Shown here in pieces: positions 44,475 to 53,234 of a stretch of 64,000 nt of DNA; position 1 is the stretch's first letter, and the number at the start of each line of letters is the position of its first letter. Both the position numbers and the translations under genes were made by a program. Under the pieces are notes generated by a model. It worked only from the letters and a program-made list of their open reading frames with translations, was not told the DNA's origin and made no database searches. Origin of the DNA: Poseidonibacter parvus (GTDB taxonomy: Bacteria; Campylobacterota; Campylobacteria; Campylobacterales; Arcobacteraceae); contig NZ_CP019070.1 in assembly GCF_001956695.1 (NCBI RefSeq), forward strand, positions 1,364,001 to 1,428,000, read 5' to 3'.

Positions 44475-47153
44475 ATGAAAAAAACTATTACAGTTATTGA
44501 TACCTTTGGCTTTTTATTTAGAAGTTTTTATGCACTACCACCGTTAAAATCAAAAGATGGTTTTCCTACAGGATTATTAACAGGATTTATGAATTTTATA
44601 GCAAATGTTGGAAAAGATTTTCAAACAGATTATATTGTTTTTGCTCTTGATGCAAAAGGACCTACATTTAGAAGTGATATATATACTGAATATAAATCAC
44701 ATAGACCTGATGTTCCTGAAGATTTATTAAAGCAACTTCCAATTGCAATTGATTGGATTGAAAGAATGGATTTCAAAACTGCAATTAGAACAGGTTTTGA
44801 AGCTGATGATATTGTTGCCTCAATTGCAAAAGATGCAAAAGAAAAAGGTTTAGAAGTTAGAATTGTTTCTCACGATAAAGATTTATACCAATTAATCGAA
44901 GAAGACATTTATTTATTTGACCCAATTAAAAAAAGTGTTATTGATGAAAAAACATGTTTTGATAAATATGGTGTTTATCCAAAACAGTTCACTGATTATC
45001 AATCATTATTAGGTGATAGTGCTGATAATGTTCCCGGAGTTAAAGGAGTTGGTGCTAAAACGGCACAAGCTTTAATAGAACAATATAATGACTTAGATAA
45101 TATCTATGCAAATTTAGAAAATATTGAAAAGAAAAGATGGCAAACACTTTTAACAGAAGGAAAAGAATTAGCTTATATTTCAAAACAGCTTGTAACTTTA
45201 TCAAAAGATTGTCATTGTATTGATAATTTAGAAGAATTCCATTTACCTGTTGAAAACCCAATTTTAAAAATTTCTGATACCTTATTAGAATTTGGTTTAA
45301 ATAGAGTAATTGATAGAGTTAATAAAGAAGGACTAAATTATAAAACTGAAATGCCAAAACCAAAAGAAGTTTTAAAAACTGAATATATACTTTTAAACGA
45401 TGAAAAAGAATTATTCGAAGTAATTAACAAAATACCAAAAGATACTATTGTAGCTTTTGATACAGAAACAACAGATGTAGACACTTTAAAAGCGCAAATT
45501 GTAGGTTTTTCTTTTGCCTATGAAGAAGATAAAGCATATTATGCTCCAATTTCGCATTTTTATTTAGGTGCACCTGAACAAATTTCTATTGAAGCAGCTA
45601 AAAGAGCTATTAATGAATTAAACAATCATAAATTAGTATTACAAAACTTCAAATATGACTATGAGATAGTAAAATTTAATTTAGATATAGAATTAAAACT
45701 ATACGCAGATACAATGATTTTAGCGTGGCTTTTAAATACAAGCCAAAGAGTAGGTCTTGATTTCCAAATAGAAAAATATTTTGACCATAAAATGATTGCA
45801 TTTAAAGATGTTGTAAAAAAAGGTGAGAACTTTTCTAATGTTGAAGTATCTAAAGCTTGTGAATATGCAGGTGAAGATGCATTAATGACTTTAAAACTTT
45901 ATAAAAAACAGTTAATTGAGTTTGATAAAGAAGAAAATAAAAAACTCCTTGATTTAGCAAAAGAAGTAGAGTTTGATTTTATATATGTATTAGCAAATAT
46001 GTTTGAAAAAGGAATAAAAGTTGATACTAAAGTTCTTGAAGAGTTAAAACATAGTAACAATGACAATATACAAAGTTTAATTACAAGAATTTATGAAGCT
46101 GCAGGAACGGAGTTTAATATTAATTCTCCTAAGCAATTAGGTAGTATTTTATTTGAAACATTAAAGTTACCACCATCAAAGAAAACAAAAACTGGATATA
46201 GTACTAATGAAGTTGTTTTACATAAACTATATGATGAACATGAAATTATTCCTTTATTACTAAAATATAGAGAAGCTTTTAAACTTCAATCAACTTATAT
46301 AGAACCATTATTAGAATTAGCTTTAAAAAATGACGAAAATAGAATTTATACTTCTTTCTTACAAACAGGAACAGCTACAGGAAGATTAAGTTCTAAGAAC
46401 CCTAACTTACAGAATATTCCTGTAAGAAGTGAGGCAGGGGCATTAATAAGATCAGCATTTATACCAAAAGATGGATATAAACTTGTAGGAATTGATTATT
46501 CACAAATAGAGTTGAGACTTCTTGCTCATTTTAGTCAAGATAAAGCATTAGTTGATGCATTTAATTCAGGAGATGATATTCACTATCAAACATCAGTGAA
46601 AATTTTTGGTGAAGAAAAGGCAAAAGAGAAAAGGGCAGTTGCAAAATCAATTAACTTTGGTTTACTTTATGGAATGGGAAGTAAAAAACTTGCTGATACT
46701 TTAGGAATAACAACTAAAGAAGCTAAGTCATATATTGAATCATATTTTGAAGCTTTTGTTACAGTAAAAGATTATTTAAAATCAATTGAAGAGTTTGCTT
46801 TTGAAAATGGATACATTGAAACGCTTCTAAAAAGAAAGAGATTATTTGATTTTGATTCAGCAAATGGAATGCAAAAAGCTGCATATTTAAGAGAATCTGT
46901 TAATACTTTATTTCAAGGATCTGCAGCAGATTTAATAAAATTATCAATGATAAAAATATATGAAAAATATAAAAATAATGAAAAAATGAGTATGTTATTA
47001 CAAATTCATGATGAATTAATCTTTGAAATTGAAGAAAATGAGGTAGAAAAAATAACTAAAGACTTAGAAAAGATAATGGAAAGCATTTTTAGCTTAAACG
47101 TCCCATTAAAGGTATCTTGTTCAATTGGAGAGTCTTGGCAAGACTTAAAATAG
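44475..47153 (+). CDS. polA: DNA polymerase I
   Basis: The 892-residue protein is full length with three domains. The 5' nuclease (~1-290) has VIDTFGFLFRSFYAL, GFEADDIVAS and GDSADNVPGVKGVGAKTA. The 3'-5' exonuclease (~310-490) looks intact, with FDTETTDVD, LQNFKYD and YAGEDALMT. The polymerase has motif A VGIDYSQIELRLLAHFS, motif B AVAKSINFGLLYG and motif C LLQIHDELIFE. It fills gaps in repair and removes Okazaki primers. The start ATG is preceded by GAAAGAAGAA. The gene is single and divergent from kdsB. Confidence 0.97.
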   Translation: MKKTITVIDTFGFLFRSFYALPPLKSKDGFPTGLLTGFMNFIANVGKDFQTDYIVFALDAKGPTFRSDIYTEYKSHRPDVPEDLLKQLPIAIDWIERMDFKTAIRTGFEADDIVASIAKDAKEKGLEVRIVSHDKDLYQLIEEDIYLFDPIKKSVIDEKTCFDKYGVYPKQFTDYQSLLGDSADNVPGVKGVGAKTAQALIEQYNDLDNIYANLENIEKKRWQTLLTEGKELAYISKQLVTLSKDCHCIDNLEEFHLPVENPILKISDTLLEFGLNRVIDRVNKEGLNYKTEMPKPKEVLKTEYILLNDEKELFEVINKIPKDTIVAFDTETTDVDTLKAQIVGFSFAYEEDKAYYAPISHFYLGAPEQISIEAAKRAINELNNHKLVLQNFKYDYEIVKFNLDIELKLYADTMILAWLLNTSQRVGLDFQIEKYFDHKMIAFKDVVKKGENFSNVEVSKACEYAGEDALMTLKLYKKQLIEFDKEENKKLLDLAKEVEFDFIYVLANMFEKGIKVDTKVLEELKHSNNDNIQSLITRIYEAAGTEFNINSPKQLGSILFETLKLPPSKKTKTGYSTNEVVLHKLYDEHEIIPLLLKYREAFKLQSTYIEPLLELALKNDENRIYTSFLQTGTATGRLSSKNPNLQNIPVRSEAGALIRSAFIPKDGYKLVGIDYSQIELRLLAHFSQDKALVDAFNSGDDIHYQTSVKIFGEEKAKEKRAVAKSINFGLLYGMGSKKLADTLGITTKEAKSYIESYFEAFVTVKDYLKSIEEFAFENGYIETLLKRKRLFDFDSANGMQKAAYLRESVNTLFQGSAADLIKLSMIKIYEKYKNNEKMSMLLQIHDELIFEIEENEVEKITKDLEKIMESIFSLNVPLKVSCSIGESWQDLK

Positions 47154-47255
47154 ACTTAAGAAAACCTAATATTGTAAAATATACTAGATATGTTTTGACT
47201 TATTAAGTTTTTTTTGTTATTATTATGGCTTAAATCAATATTCAAAGAGTAAAAA

Positions 47256-47960
47256 ATGTTAAAAACAGTAAGAAATATAAGAAAACTTTATAACGCAAAA
47301 TTATTATTCGTAAGTAGTGATGAAACAATTCATGAAACAATTGAAAATGAATTTGATGATTATTTTAAAGAATTAAAAATAGCAAGTAATATTAATGATG
47401 CTTTAGAATTAGCATGTTCAAATACATATGATATGGTAATCATTGATACAAATATTAAAGGTGTTAGTTTTTCTGAATTATGTTCAGAATTAGCAAATTT
47501 GGCACCAACATTACCAAAAATTATTATTTCAGATTCAGATGATAATGAAGACATTGTTACAGCTATTAATTATAGTGCATATACTTTTCTATCAAAACCA
47601 TTGAGACCAAAAGATATTAGACTATCTGTAATCATGTGTCTTAATCAAACAAAAAGAGGTGATAAAATTGAATTCCAAGGTGGAATTTATTTTGATGAAT
47701 ACAGAGATCAGTTTTTTAAAGCTGGTGGAACTTTAGTTGATTTTACAAGACTTGAAAAAGCATTCTTGAAATTACTAATTTCAAAAAGAAGTGATATAGT
47801 TGATTATGATTTAATCAAAGAAGTAGTTTGGAAAGGTAAGGATATGTCTATTTATACAATGAGAAATATTGTAAATAAAATTAGACAAAAAACTTATTAT
47901 GAAATTATTAGAAACCATTCTAATAAGGGATATACAATAGATAATTTTAAGAACTCTTAA
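47256..47960 (+). CDS. OmpR-type response regulator with altered acidic pocket
   Basis: The 234-residue protein has an N-terminal receiver and a C-terminal winged-helix domain (FTRLEKAFLKLLISKR, YTMRNIVNKIRQK, HSNKGYTI). The phosphoacceptor is MVIIDTNIKG and the conserved lysine is FLSKPLRP. The usual acidic pair after the first strand (V-[ED]-D) reads LLFVSSDE here, so metal binding and phosphorylation may be abnormal. No kinase gene is adjacent. The target genes are unknown. It is 102 bases after polA, with its own AT-rich promoter region. Confidence 0.85.
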   Translation: MLKTVRNIRKLYNAKLLFVSSDETIHETIENEFDDYFKELKIASNINDALELACSNTYDMVIIDTNIKGVSFSELCSELANLAPTLPKIIISDSDDNEDIVTAINYSAYTFLSKPLRPKDIRLSVIMCLNQTKRGDKIEFQGGIYFDEYRDQFFKAGGTLVDFTRLEKAFLKLLISKRSDIVDYDLIKEVVWKGKDMSIYTMRNIVNKIRQKTYYEIIRNHSNKGYTIDNFKNS

Positions 47961-47999
47961 TCTTATCCATTTGCATAATATTAATAAAAAAGTTATAAT

Positions 48000-48194
48000 A
48001 TGGAAGAATTGATCGTTTCTAAAGAAGAACTTGTACAGATGTTTGATACTCAAGAGTTAATAGACACTGGTAAATCTTGGTTGATGGACGGTAAAGAAAT
48101 AGATATTATAGCTTTACATGATGTAGATCCCAAATTTCTTCAAGATATAACAAATGCTAAATTCTACAAATTGATAACCAAAGGTAATAAATAA
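48000..48194 (+). CDS. Small hypothetical protein (64 aa)
   Basis: The 64-residue acidic protein (begins MEELIVSKEELVQMFDTQEL) has no TM or recognisable motif. A perfect TATAAT (47994-47999) directly abuts the ATG, so if that is a promoter the true start would be internal (Met14 at 48039 is possible). Otherwise the gene is read from upstream. Its stop codon overlaps the ATG of the next gene by one base (TAATG), which supports a real two-gene unit. Confidence 0.6.
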   Translation: MEELIVSKEELVQMFDTQELIDTGKSWLMDGKEIDIIALHDVDPKFLQDITNAKFYKLITKGNK

Positions 48195-48457
48195 TGTCCC
48201 ATTGTCCTTTTTGCAAAAAAAAGATAGCTATGAGTAAAGCTTTTTGCTCAAGAAGTTGTAAAGAAAACTATTTTCAACTAATCGCAATTCAAGTACCAAA
48301 ACCATTTTTAAAACGAATATTTGTTTTTTGTACTCCAGAACAAAGAGAAGTGGAAATTGAAAATTTTGCTAGCAGACATGGTTGGAGATTAGATTTATTA
48401 AAAAATAAAATTAATGAATTAGCTATTGAAGCTGGATTTATAGAAGAAAATAGTTAA
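48194..48457 (+). CDS. Small zinc-ribbon-like protein (87 aa)
   Basis: The 87-residue protein has an N-terminal CPFC...FCSRSC arrangement, a treble-clef or YacG-like zinc-binding pattern. A helical tail without known motifs follows (PEQREVEIENFASRHGWRL). It is translationally coupled to the upstream 64-residue gene by a one-base overlap. The function is unknown. Binding of zinc and of nucleic acid or protein is only inferred from the cysteine spacing. A bidirectional terminator begins over its last codons. Confidence 0.65.
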   Translation: MSHCPFCKKKIAMSKAFCSRSCKENYFQLIAIQVPKPFLKRIFVFCTPEQREVEIENFASRHGWRLDLLKNKINELAIEAGFIEENS

Positions 48458-48477
48458 CTTTAAAAGTTAACTATTTT
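48447..48477. terminator. Bidirectional terminator overlapping stop codons
   Basis: AAAATAGTTAACTT/AAGTTAACTATTTT (14-bp perfect stem, 3-nt loop) lies across the end of the zinc-ribbon gene and the convergent lgt end. Confidence 0.82.
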
Positions 48478-49294
48478 TATTTAGACTTTTTCTTTTAATC
48501 ATAAAATAAATAATTACACAAACTAATAATACTACTCCTGATTGTAAAATACCCATAGTTAACCAATCACTATAGATAAATCCTAGTTGAATATCAGGTT
48601 GTCTAAAGAACTCTGCTACTATTCTCATAAATGAATATAAAATACCATACATAAGAGCTAGTTGACCGTTAAAAGTTTTTCTTTTTCTAAAGTAAACTAA
48701 TATAGCAAACACAACTAAACCTTCAAGAATTGCTTCATAAAGTTGTGACGGATGTCTTAAAGTCTCTCCTACATAAATTCCCCAAGGAACATCAGTAACA
48801 CGACCTACTAATTCTTGGTTAAAGAAATTACCGATTCTACCAAAAACGTATGCTGCTGAAATACCAAGAACTGCAATATCTGTTATAAACCAGAATGAAA
48901 CTTTATTCTTTTTACAGAATAATATTGATGCAATTATAAAGCCTATTAGTGCTCCATGATAACTCATTCCTGCAATTCCAGTATAAACACCATCTACATA
49001 AGGATTAAATATTTGCCAAGGGTTTTTTAAATAATACATAGTATTTGTATCATAAAATAAAACGTATCCTAATCTAGCACCTAAGATTACACCAATTTCA
49101 GCCCACCAAATATATGAGTCAAATAATTCATTTGAAATATTTAATTTATCATGCTTGATAAACCATTTAGCAATAAAAATTGCTGAAATTAAAGCTAATG
49201 CATACATAATCCCGTACCAGTGAACTGGTACAGGTCCTAAATTTATTGCAACTGGGTCAAAATTTGAGTAAATATTTTGCCAAAACTCCTGCAT
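48467..49294 (-). CDS. lgt: Prolipoprotein diacylglyceryl transferase Lgt
   Basis: This 275-residue inner-membrane enzyme with about seven TMs attaches diacylglycerol to the lipobox Cys of prolipoproteins. It has HWYGIMYALAL, GARLGYVLFYD, GMSYHGALIGF, the Lgt signature region GRIGNFFNQELVGR, and RHPSQLYEAILEG. A TTG start at 49315 would add 7 residues inside the upstream gene without a ribosome site. I prefer the ATG at 49294, two bases after that gene's stop. It gives the usual N terminus. It is cotranscribed with the Fe-S protein gene. Confidence 0.93.
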   Translation of the reverse strand: MQEFWQNIYSNFDPVAINLGPVPVHWYGIMYALALISAIFIAKWFIKHDKLNISNELFDSYIWWAEIGVILGARLGYVLFYDTNTMYYLKNPWQIFNPYVDGVYTGIAGMSYHGALIGFIIASILFCKKNKVSFWFITDIAVLGISAAYVFGRIGNFFNQELVGRVTDVPWGIYVGETLRHPSQLYEAILEGLVVFAILVYFRKRKTFNGQLALMYGILYSFMRIVAEFFRQPDIQLGFIYSDWLTMGILQSGVVLLVCVIIYFMIKRKSLNKNS

Positions 49295-49295
49295 T

Positions 49296-50591
49296 TTAAT
49301 CAAGTGCCTCTGCAATTAATTCTATTGGATTTTTAAACTCTACATCTACATCTGAAAGATATAGTGAATTTGTAATTTGCATTCTACATGCAGAACACTC
49401 AGCACTTACAACTTGTGCTTTTGTTTCTTTAATCATTGCTGCTTTTGGAAGTCCAGCTGCTTTTGCAAAATCATATTTTTCAGTTTGCATAGTAACTCCA
49501 CCAAAACCACAACATCTATTTGAATCACTCATTTCTGTTAAAACATAGTTTTGTTTTAGTAAATTTCTTGGTTCTTTCCAAACACCTTGCATTTTTTTAG
49601 CGTGACATGGATCATGATATGTAACTGTTGTATCAATAGTTTTTTTACTTTGTGCTAATAAATCTCTTAATTGAGTATTATCATCAAGCCATTTTGTAGC
49701 CATAAATATTTTTTTAGATAATTTAACTGCACGTGCTTGCCATTCTGGCTGGTCATGTAAGAAATGTTCCCAATCTTGATTAATCATTGCAGAACATGTT
49801 GCTTCTGGGATAATTACAGCATCTACATCATCTATCCATGTTTCAAAATATTCAATATTTTTCTTTGTTAAATAATCAACTGTATCAAAAGCACCAGTAA
49901 AATATGCAGGTGCTCCACAACATAGTTGTTTTTTAGGAATCATAATATCAAGCTCAAGCTTTTTTAGAATTTTAACAAGTGCATCACCTGTATTTGTATA
50001 AGTATAGTTACTCATACATCCAATAAAAATCGCAACTTTATTCTTTTTATTCTCTTCAACTTTTTTATTTTTTGCAAAAATATTTTGAGGATATTTATTT
50101 AAAAAACTTCTCATATCTGCAAAAGGTAAAACTCTATCTTTTTTCACAATAGGAAGTGAAAATCTAGGTTCTGCTGATTGTTTATCTTTATCTAGTTTTA
50201 AAGCACATGTCTGGAACATCCATCCCATTCTTGAAAGCATATCCATAGTTTTTCTGTGTCTTAATAGCCAAAAGAATAATCTTTTATACCAAGCTATTCC
50301 ATATTTTTTAGCAATATCTGCTCTTACTTGTTCAATTACCATATCAGTTGGTAAATCAATAGGACACTCTTCAACACAGTTTGTACATAAGAAACATGAT
50401 TCAAAAATATCTTTTGCATTTTGATCTAGTTCTAATTCATCTCTTTCATAAGCACCTAATAAATCAATAAATCCTCTTGGACTTGTTGTTTCATCTTGGT
50501 TTATATTAAAGATTGTACATACAGGTTTACATTTTCCACATTTAACACAGGCATCAGATACAGCTGTGTAATTAAATTTATTTATTGACAC
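49296..50591 (-). CDS. (Fe-S)-binding CCG-domain oxidoreductase subunit (GlcF/GlpC-like)
   Basis: The 431-residue protein has two N-terminal [4Fe-4S] motifs (CVKCGKCKPVC and CFLCTNCVEECP) and two CCG domains (CCGAPAYFTG and CCGFGGVT), as in GlcF, GlpC, LldE and HdrB-type subunits. Such proteins pass electrons from a flavin dehydrogenase (glycolate, lactate or glycerol-3-phosphate) to the quinone pool. No flavin subunit is adjacent, so the substrate is open. The start is GTG at 50591 with AAAGG upstream. lgt follows immediately. Confidence 0.85.
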   Translation of the reverse strand: MSINKFNYTAVSDACVKCGKCKPVCTIFNINQDETTSPRGFIDLLGAYERDELELDQNAKDIFESCFLCTNCVEECPIDLPTDMVIEQVRADIAKKYGIAWYKRLFFWLLRHRKTMDMLSRMGWMFQTCALKLDKDKQSAEPRFSLPIVKKDRVLPFADMRSFLNKYPQNIFAKNKKVEENKKNKVAIFIGCMSNYTYTNTGDALVKILKKLELDIMIPKKQLCCGAPAYFTGAFDTVDYLTKKNIEYFETWIDDVDAVIIPEATCSAMINQDWEHFLHDQPEWQARAVKLSKKIFMATKWLDDNTQLRDLLAQSKKTIDTTVTYHDPCHAKKMQGVWKEPRNLLKQNYVLTEMSDSNRCCGFGGVTMQTEKYDFAKAAGLPKAAMIKETKAQVVSAECSACRMQITNSLYLSDVDVEFKNPIELIAEALD

Positions 50592-50725
50592 TTTTATATA
50601 ACCTTTTGTTTAAAATTTATAATATTTATAATAAAAAATTAATATACTAAAAAGTTGGTTAATAGTTGATAAAAAGGGAAGAGGTTAGAATTAAATAGAG
50701 TAGTTTAAATAAAGAGAAGCTAAGA

Positions 50726-52093
50726 CTAAATAGTCTTAGAAAATCTTCTTTTATCTTCAGGTATTTTATTTAGATATGCATCAAAAGGCATACAAATATT
50801 TCTAATTAACATAGTTCCTGTTTGTGAAACTTGAATTTTTTCATCAGATATTTCTACAAGTTGCGCTTCAACGAATTCTTGTAAGGCTTCAATTGCATCA
50901 GCGAAATATTCTTTAAAGTTTACATTAAATTGCTCTTCAACTCTTTTTATATTTAATGAAAAATTAGACATTAATTCCATAATAACAAATTGTCTTAATT
51001 GGTCATCATCACTTAATCTATAACCTTTAAATACAGGTAAATCACCATTATCTAGTGCAGCTTCATAAGTAGGAATATCTTTAAAATTTTGAGCATAATA
51101 ATCAACACCATTTCCAATTGAAGTTAAACCAATACCAATTAGATCAGCTCCACCTTTTGTAGTATAGCCTTGGAAGTTTCTATGTAATTCGCCTTTTTCA
51201 ATAGCTTTAAATAACTCATCTTCAGGTTTAGCAAAGTGATCCATTCCAACCATTTTATAACCATTAGATGTAAAGAAATCAATTGTATCTTTTAACATTT
51301 CTAGTTTTTCTTCTGGTTTTGGAAAAGTAGATTCATCAAACTTTCTCATAGTTTTCATAAGCCATGGAACATGAGCATAATTAAAAACTGCAAATCTATC
51401 CGTATCTAAAGTAATCATTTTTTCTAGTGTTTTTCTAAAACTTTTTTTAGTTTGATGAGGAAGTCCATAAATTAAATCAGTATTTACAGAATGAATTCCT
51501 GCATCACGTGCAATTTTGATTACATTTTGTGTTAATTCAAAAGGTTGAATTCTATGAATAGTTTTTTGAACTTGTTCATCTAAATCTTGTACACCAAAAC
51601 TTAATCTATTACAACCTCCAGCTTTTAAAACGTCCATATGCTCTTTTGTAAAGAATCTTGGATCAACTTCACATGAAACTTCAGCATCTGCTCTAAAATT
51701 TGGAAATACTTCTTTTACAGCATTTATAACCTCTTCTAGTTGCTTAGGAGAGAAAAAAGTTGGTGTTCCTCCACCAAAGTGCATTTGAGTAACTTCTCTG
51801 TTAGTATTCAAATGCTCTTTTAATATATTTAATTCTTTTTTTAAGTATGTAATATATTCAACTTTTTTTTCTTCTTTTGAAGTAAAAATAGTATTACATC
51901 CACAAAAATAACAAGCACTTCTACAAAATGGCATATGTATATAAATAGAGATTGCTCTATCATCACTTTGGTTTTTGTAGTAAGCTTTTAAATCATCTTG
52001 TGTAAATTCTTCACTAAACTCTGGAGCTGTTGGATATGATGTATATCTTGGTCCTGGTCTTGAATATTTTTCAAATTTTTTAAAATCAATCAT
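50726..52093 (-). CDS. hemN: Oxygen-independent coproporphyrinogen III oxidase HemN
   Basis: The 455-residue radical-SAM enzyme oxidises coproporphyrinogen III to protoporphyrinogen IX without oxygen. The cluster motif CRSACYFCGC is CxxxCxxC with the extra Cys found in true HemN. Other features are YTSYPTAPEFSE at the N terminus, HFGGGTPTFF, SFGVQDLDEQVQKTIHR and the C-terminal HemN domain. Full length supports HemN rather than HemW. It starts one base after the argF stop codon, so the two are cotranscribed. Confidence 0.95.
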   Translation of the reverse strand: MIDFKKFEKYSRPGPRYTSYPTAPEFSEEFTQDDLKAYYKNQSDDRAISIYIHMPFCRSACYFCGCNTIFTSKEEKKVEYITYLKKELNILKEHLNTNREVTQMHFGGGTPTFFSPKQLEEVINAVKEVFPNFRADAEVSCEVDPRFFTKEHMDVLKAGGCNRLSFGVQDLDEQVQKTIHRIQPFELTQNVIKIARDAGIHSVNTDLIYGLPHQTKKSFRKTLEKMITLDTDRFAVFNYAHVPWLMKTMRKFDESTFPKPEEKLEMLKDTIDFFTSNGYKMVGMDHFAKPEDELFKAIEKGELHRNFQGYTTKGGADLIGIGLTSIGNGVDYYAQNFKDIPTYEAALDNGDLPVFKGYRLSDDDQLRQFVIMELMSNFSLNIKRVEEQFNVNFKEYFADAIEALQEFVEAQLVEISDEKIQVSQTGTMLIRNICMPFDAYLNKIPEDKRRFSKTI

Positions 52094-52094
52094 A

Positions 52095-53021
52095 TTAAGA
52101 GTTTCTCTTTCTATCTAACCAAACCATTACACCTTTTTGTGCATGTAGTCTGTTTTCTGCTTCTTCAAAAATTAAACTTTGAGAGCCTTCCATTACTTCC
52201 TCACTTACTTCGTAACCTCTGTATGCTGGTAAACAGTGTAAGAAAATAGCTTTATCTTGAGCTAAATTCATCATCTTTTGGTCAACAATATAACCATCAA
52301 AGTCTTTAAGTCTTTGCTCTTTTTCATCTTCTTGTCCCATTGAAACCCAAGTATCAGTTGTAACAACTGTTGCATCTTTTACCGCATCTTTAGGATTATT
52401 TCCAATAGTGATTTTAGCACCTGAAAGTTTTGCCATCTCTAAAGCTTTTTCTAAAATCTCAGCATTAACCTCGTAACCTTTAGGTGTTGCAATTCTAAGT
52501 TCAAATCCTATTTTTGCACATAAGTTTAACCATGAATGAGCAAGATTATTTCCATCACCTACATATGCTACTACTAAGTCTTTATCCAAACCTGCTTCTT
52601 GAATTGTCATATAATCAGCCATTAATTGAACTGGATGGTACTCTGTTGTTAAACCATTTATTACAGGAACTTTTGAATACTTTGTAAATTCTTCAATTTT
52701 TTCATGTCCAAAAGTTCTAATCATAACCATATCTACCATACTTGAAATTACTCTTGAAGTATCACTTAAAGGTTCACCACGTCCAAGTTGTATATCATTT
52801 GATGAAAGGAAAAGTCCTACTCCACCTAATTGGTAAATACCAGTTTCAAAAGATACTCTAGTTCTTGTAGAACTTTTTTCAAATATCATTCCTAAAGTTT
52901 GCTTTGGCATATACTCTTTGAAGTCTTTGTTTTTAGTCTCTTCTTTGATTTGCTTAGCAAGTTCTAATATCTCAAGAATCTCTTCTTTTGTATAATCTGC
53001 TAATGTTAAGAAATGTCTCAT
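52095..53021 (-). CDS. argF: Ornithine carbamoyltransferase ArgF
   Basis: The 308-residue enzyme makes citrulline from ornithine and carbamoyl phosphate. Motifs are [13 protein letters not shown] (carbamoyl-phosphate site), [24 protein letters not shown] and [10 protein letters not shown]. An open frame upstream would add 50 residues of unusual composition. The ATG at 53021 ([14 protein letters not shown]) has GAGGA upstream and gives the family N terminus. It is first of an argF-hemN pair, divergent from nrdD. Confidence 0.96.
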   Translation of the reverse strand: MRHFLTLADYTKEEILEILELAKQIKEETKNKDFKEYMPKQTLGMIFEKSSTRTRVSFETGIYQLGGVGLFLSSNDIQLGRGEPLSDTSRVISSMVDMVMIRTFGHEKIEEFTKYSKVPVINGLTTEYHPVQLMADYMTIQEAGLDKDLVVAYVGDGNNLAHSWLNLCAKIGFELRIATPKGYEVNAEILEKALEMAKLSGAKITIGNNPKDAVKDATVVTTDTWVSMGQEDEKEQRLKDFDGYIVDQKMMNLAQDKAIFLHCLPAYRGYEVSEEVMEGSQSLIFEEAENRLHAQKGVMVWLDRKRNS

Positions 53022-53149
53022 AATTATTTCCTCTGTAATTAATAAAAGCTGATATTCTATATGAATTAGCATTATTACTAACTTAAATTTGACTTTATTT
53101 AAATAAAAGTTTAGAGATTTAGGTAATAAAAAACTCAATAAAAAGCCCA

Positions 53150-53227
53150 TATAATGACACTTTTGTGACAAATTGTGTTATTTGGGATTAAGAAAATCTC
53201 ATCTATACTTACGAATATTTTTAAGGA
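53150..53227 (+). promoter_or_regulatory. nrdD upstream region
   Basis: The 213-base argF-nrdD intergenic region contains TATAAT (53150-53155), then an imperfect symmetric patch TGACAC-TTTT-GTGACA followed by AAATTGTGTT (53155-53179), a second possible -10 TATACT (53204-53209) and the nrdD ribosome site AAGGA (53223-53227). The symmetric patch could bind a regulator of anaerobic expression, but it is not a recognisable FNR or NrdR box. Confidence 0.3.
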
Positions 53228-53234
53228 AAAGTAA

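Noticed and set aside
48453-48471. TTAAC...GTTAA at the end of the zinc-ribbon gene as another copy of the dsbC/ccsBA operator
   Set aside because: The spacer is 7 bases, it lies at gene ends, and it is part of a 14-bp terminator stem.
49295-49315. TTG start for Lgt inside the Fe-S protein gene
   Set aside because: No ribosome site for that TTG. The ATG at 49294 gives the normal N terminus.
53022-53171. 50-residue N-terminal extension of ArgF
   Set aside because: The extension has intergenic-like composition and the ATG at 53021 has GAGGA and the family N terminus.
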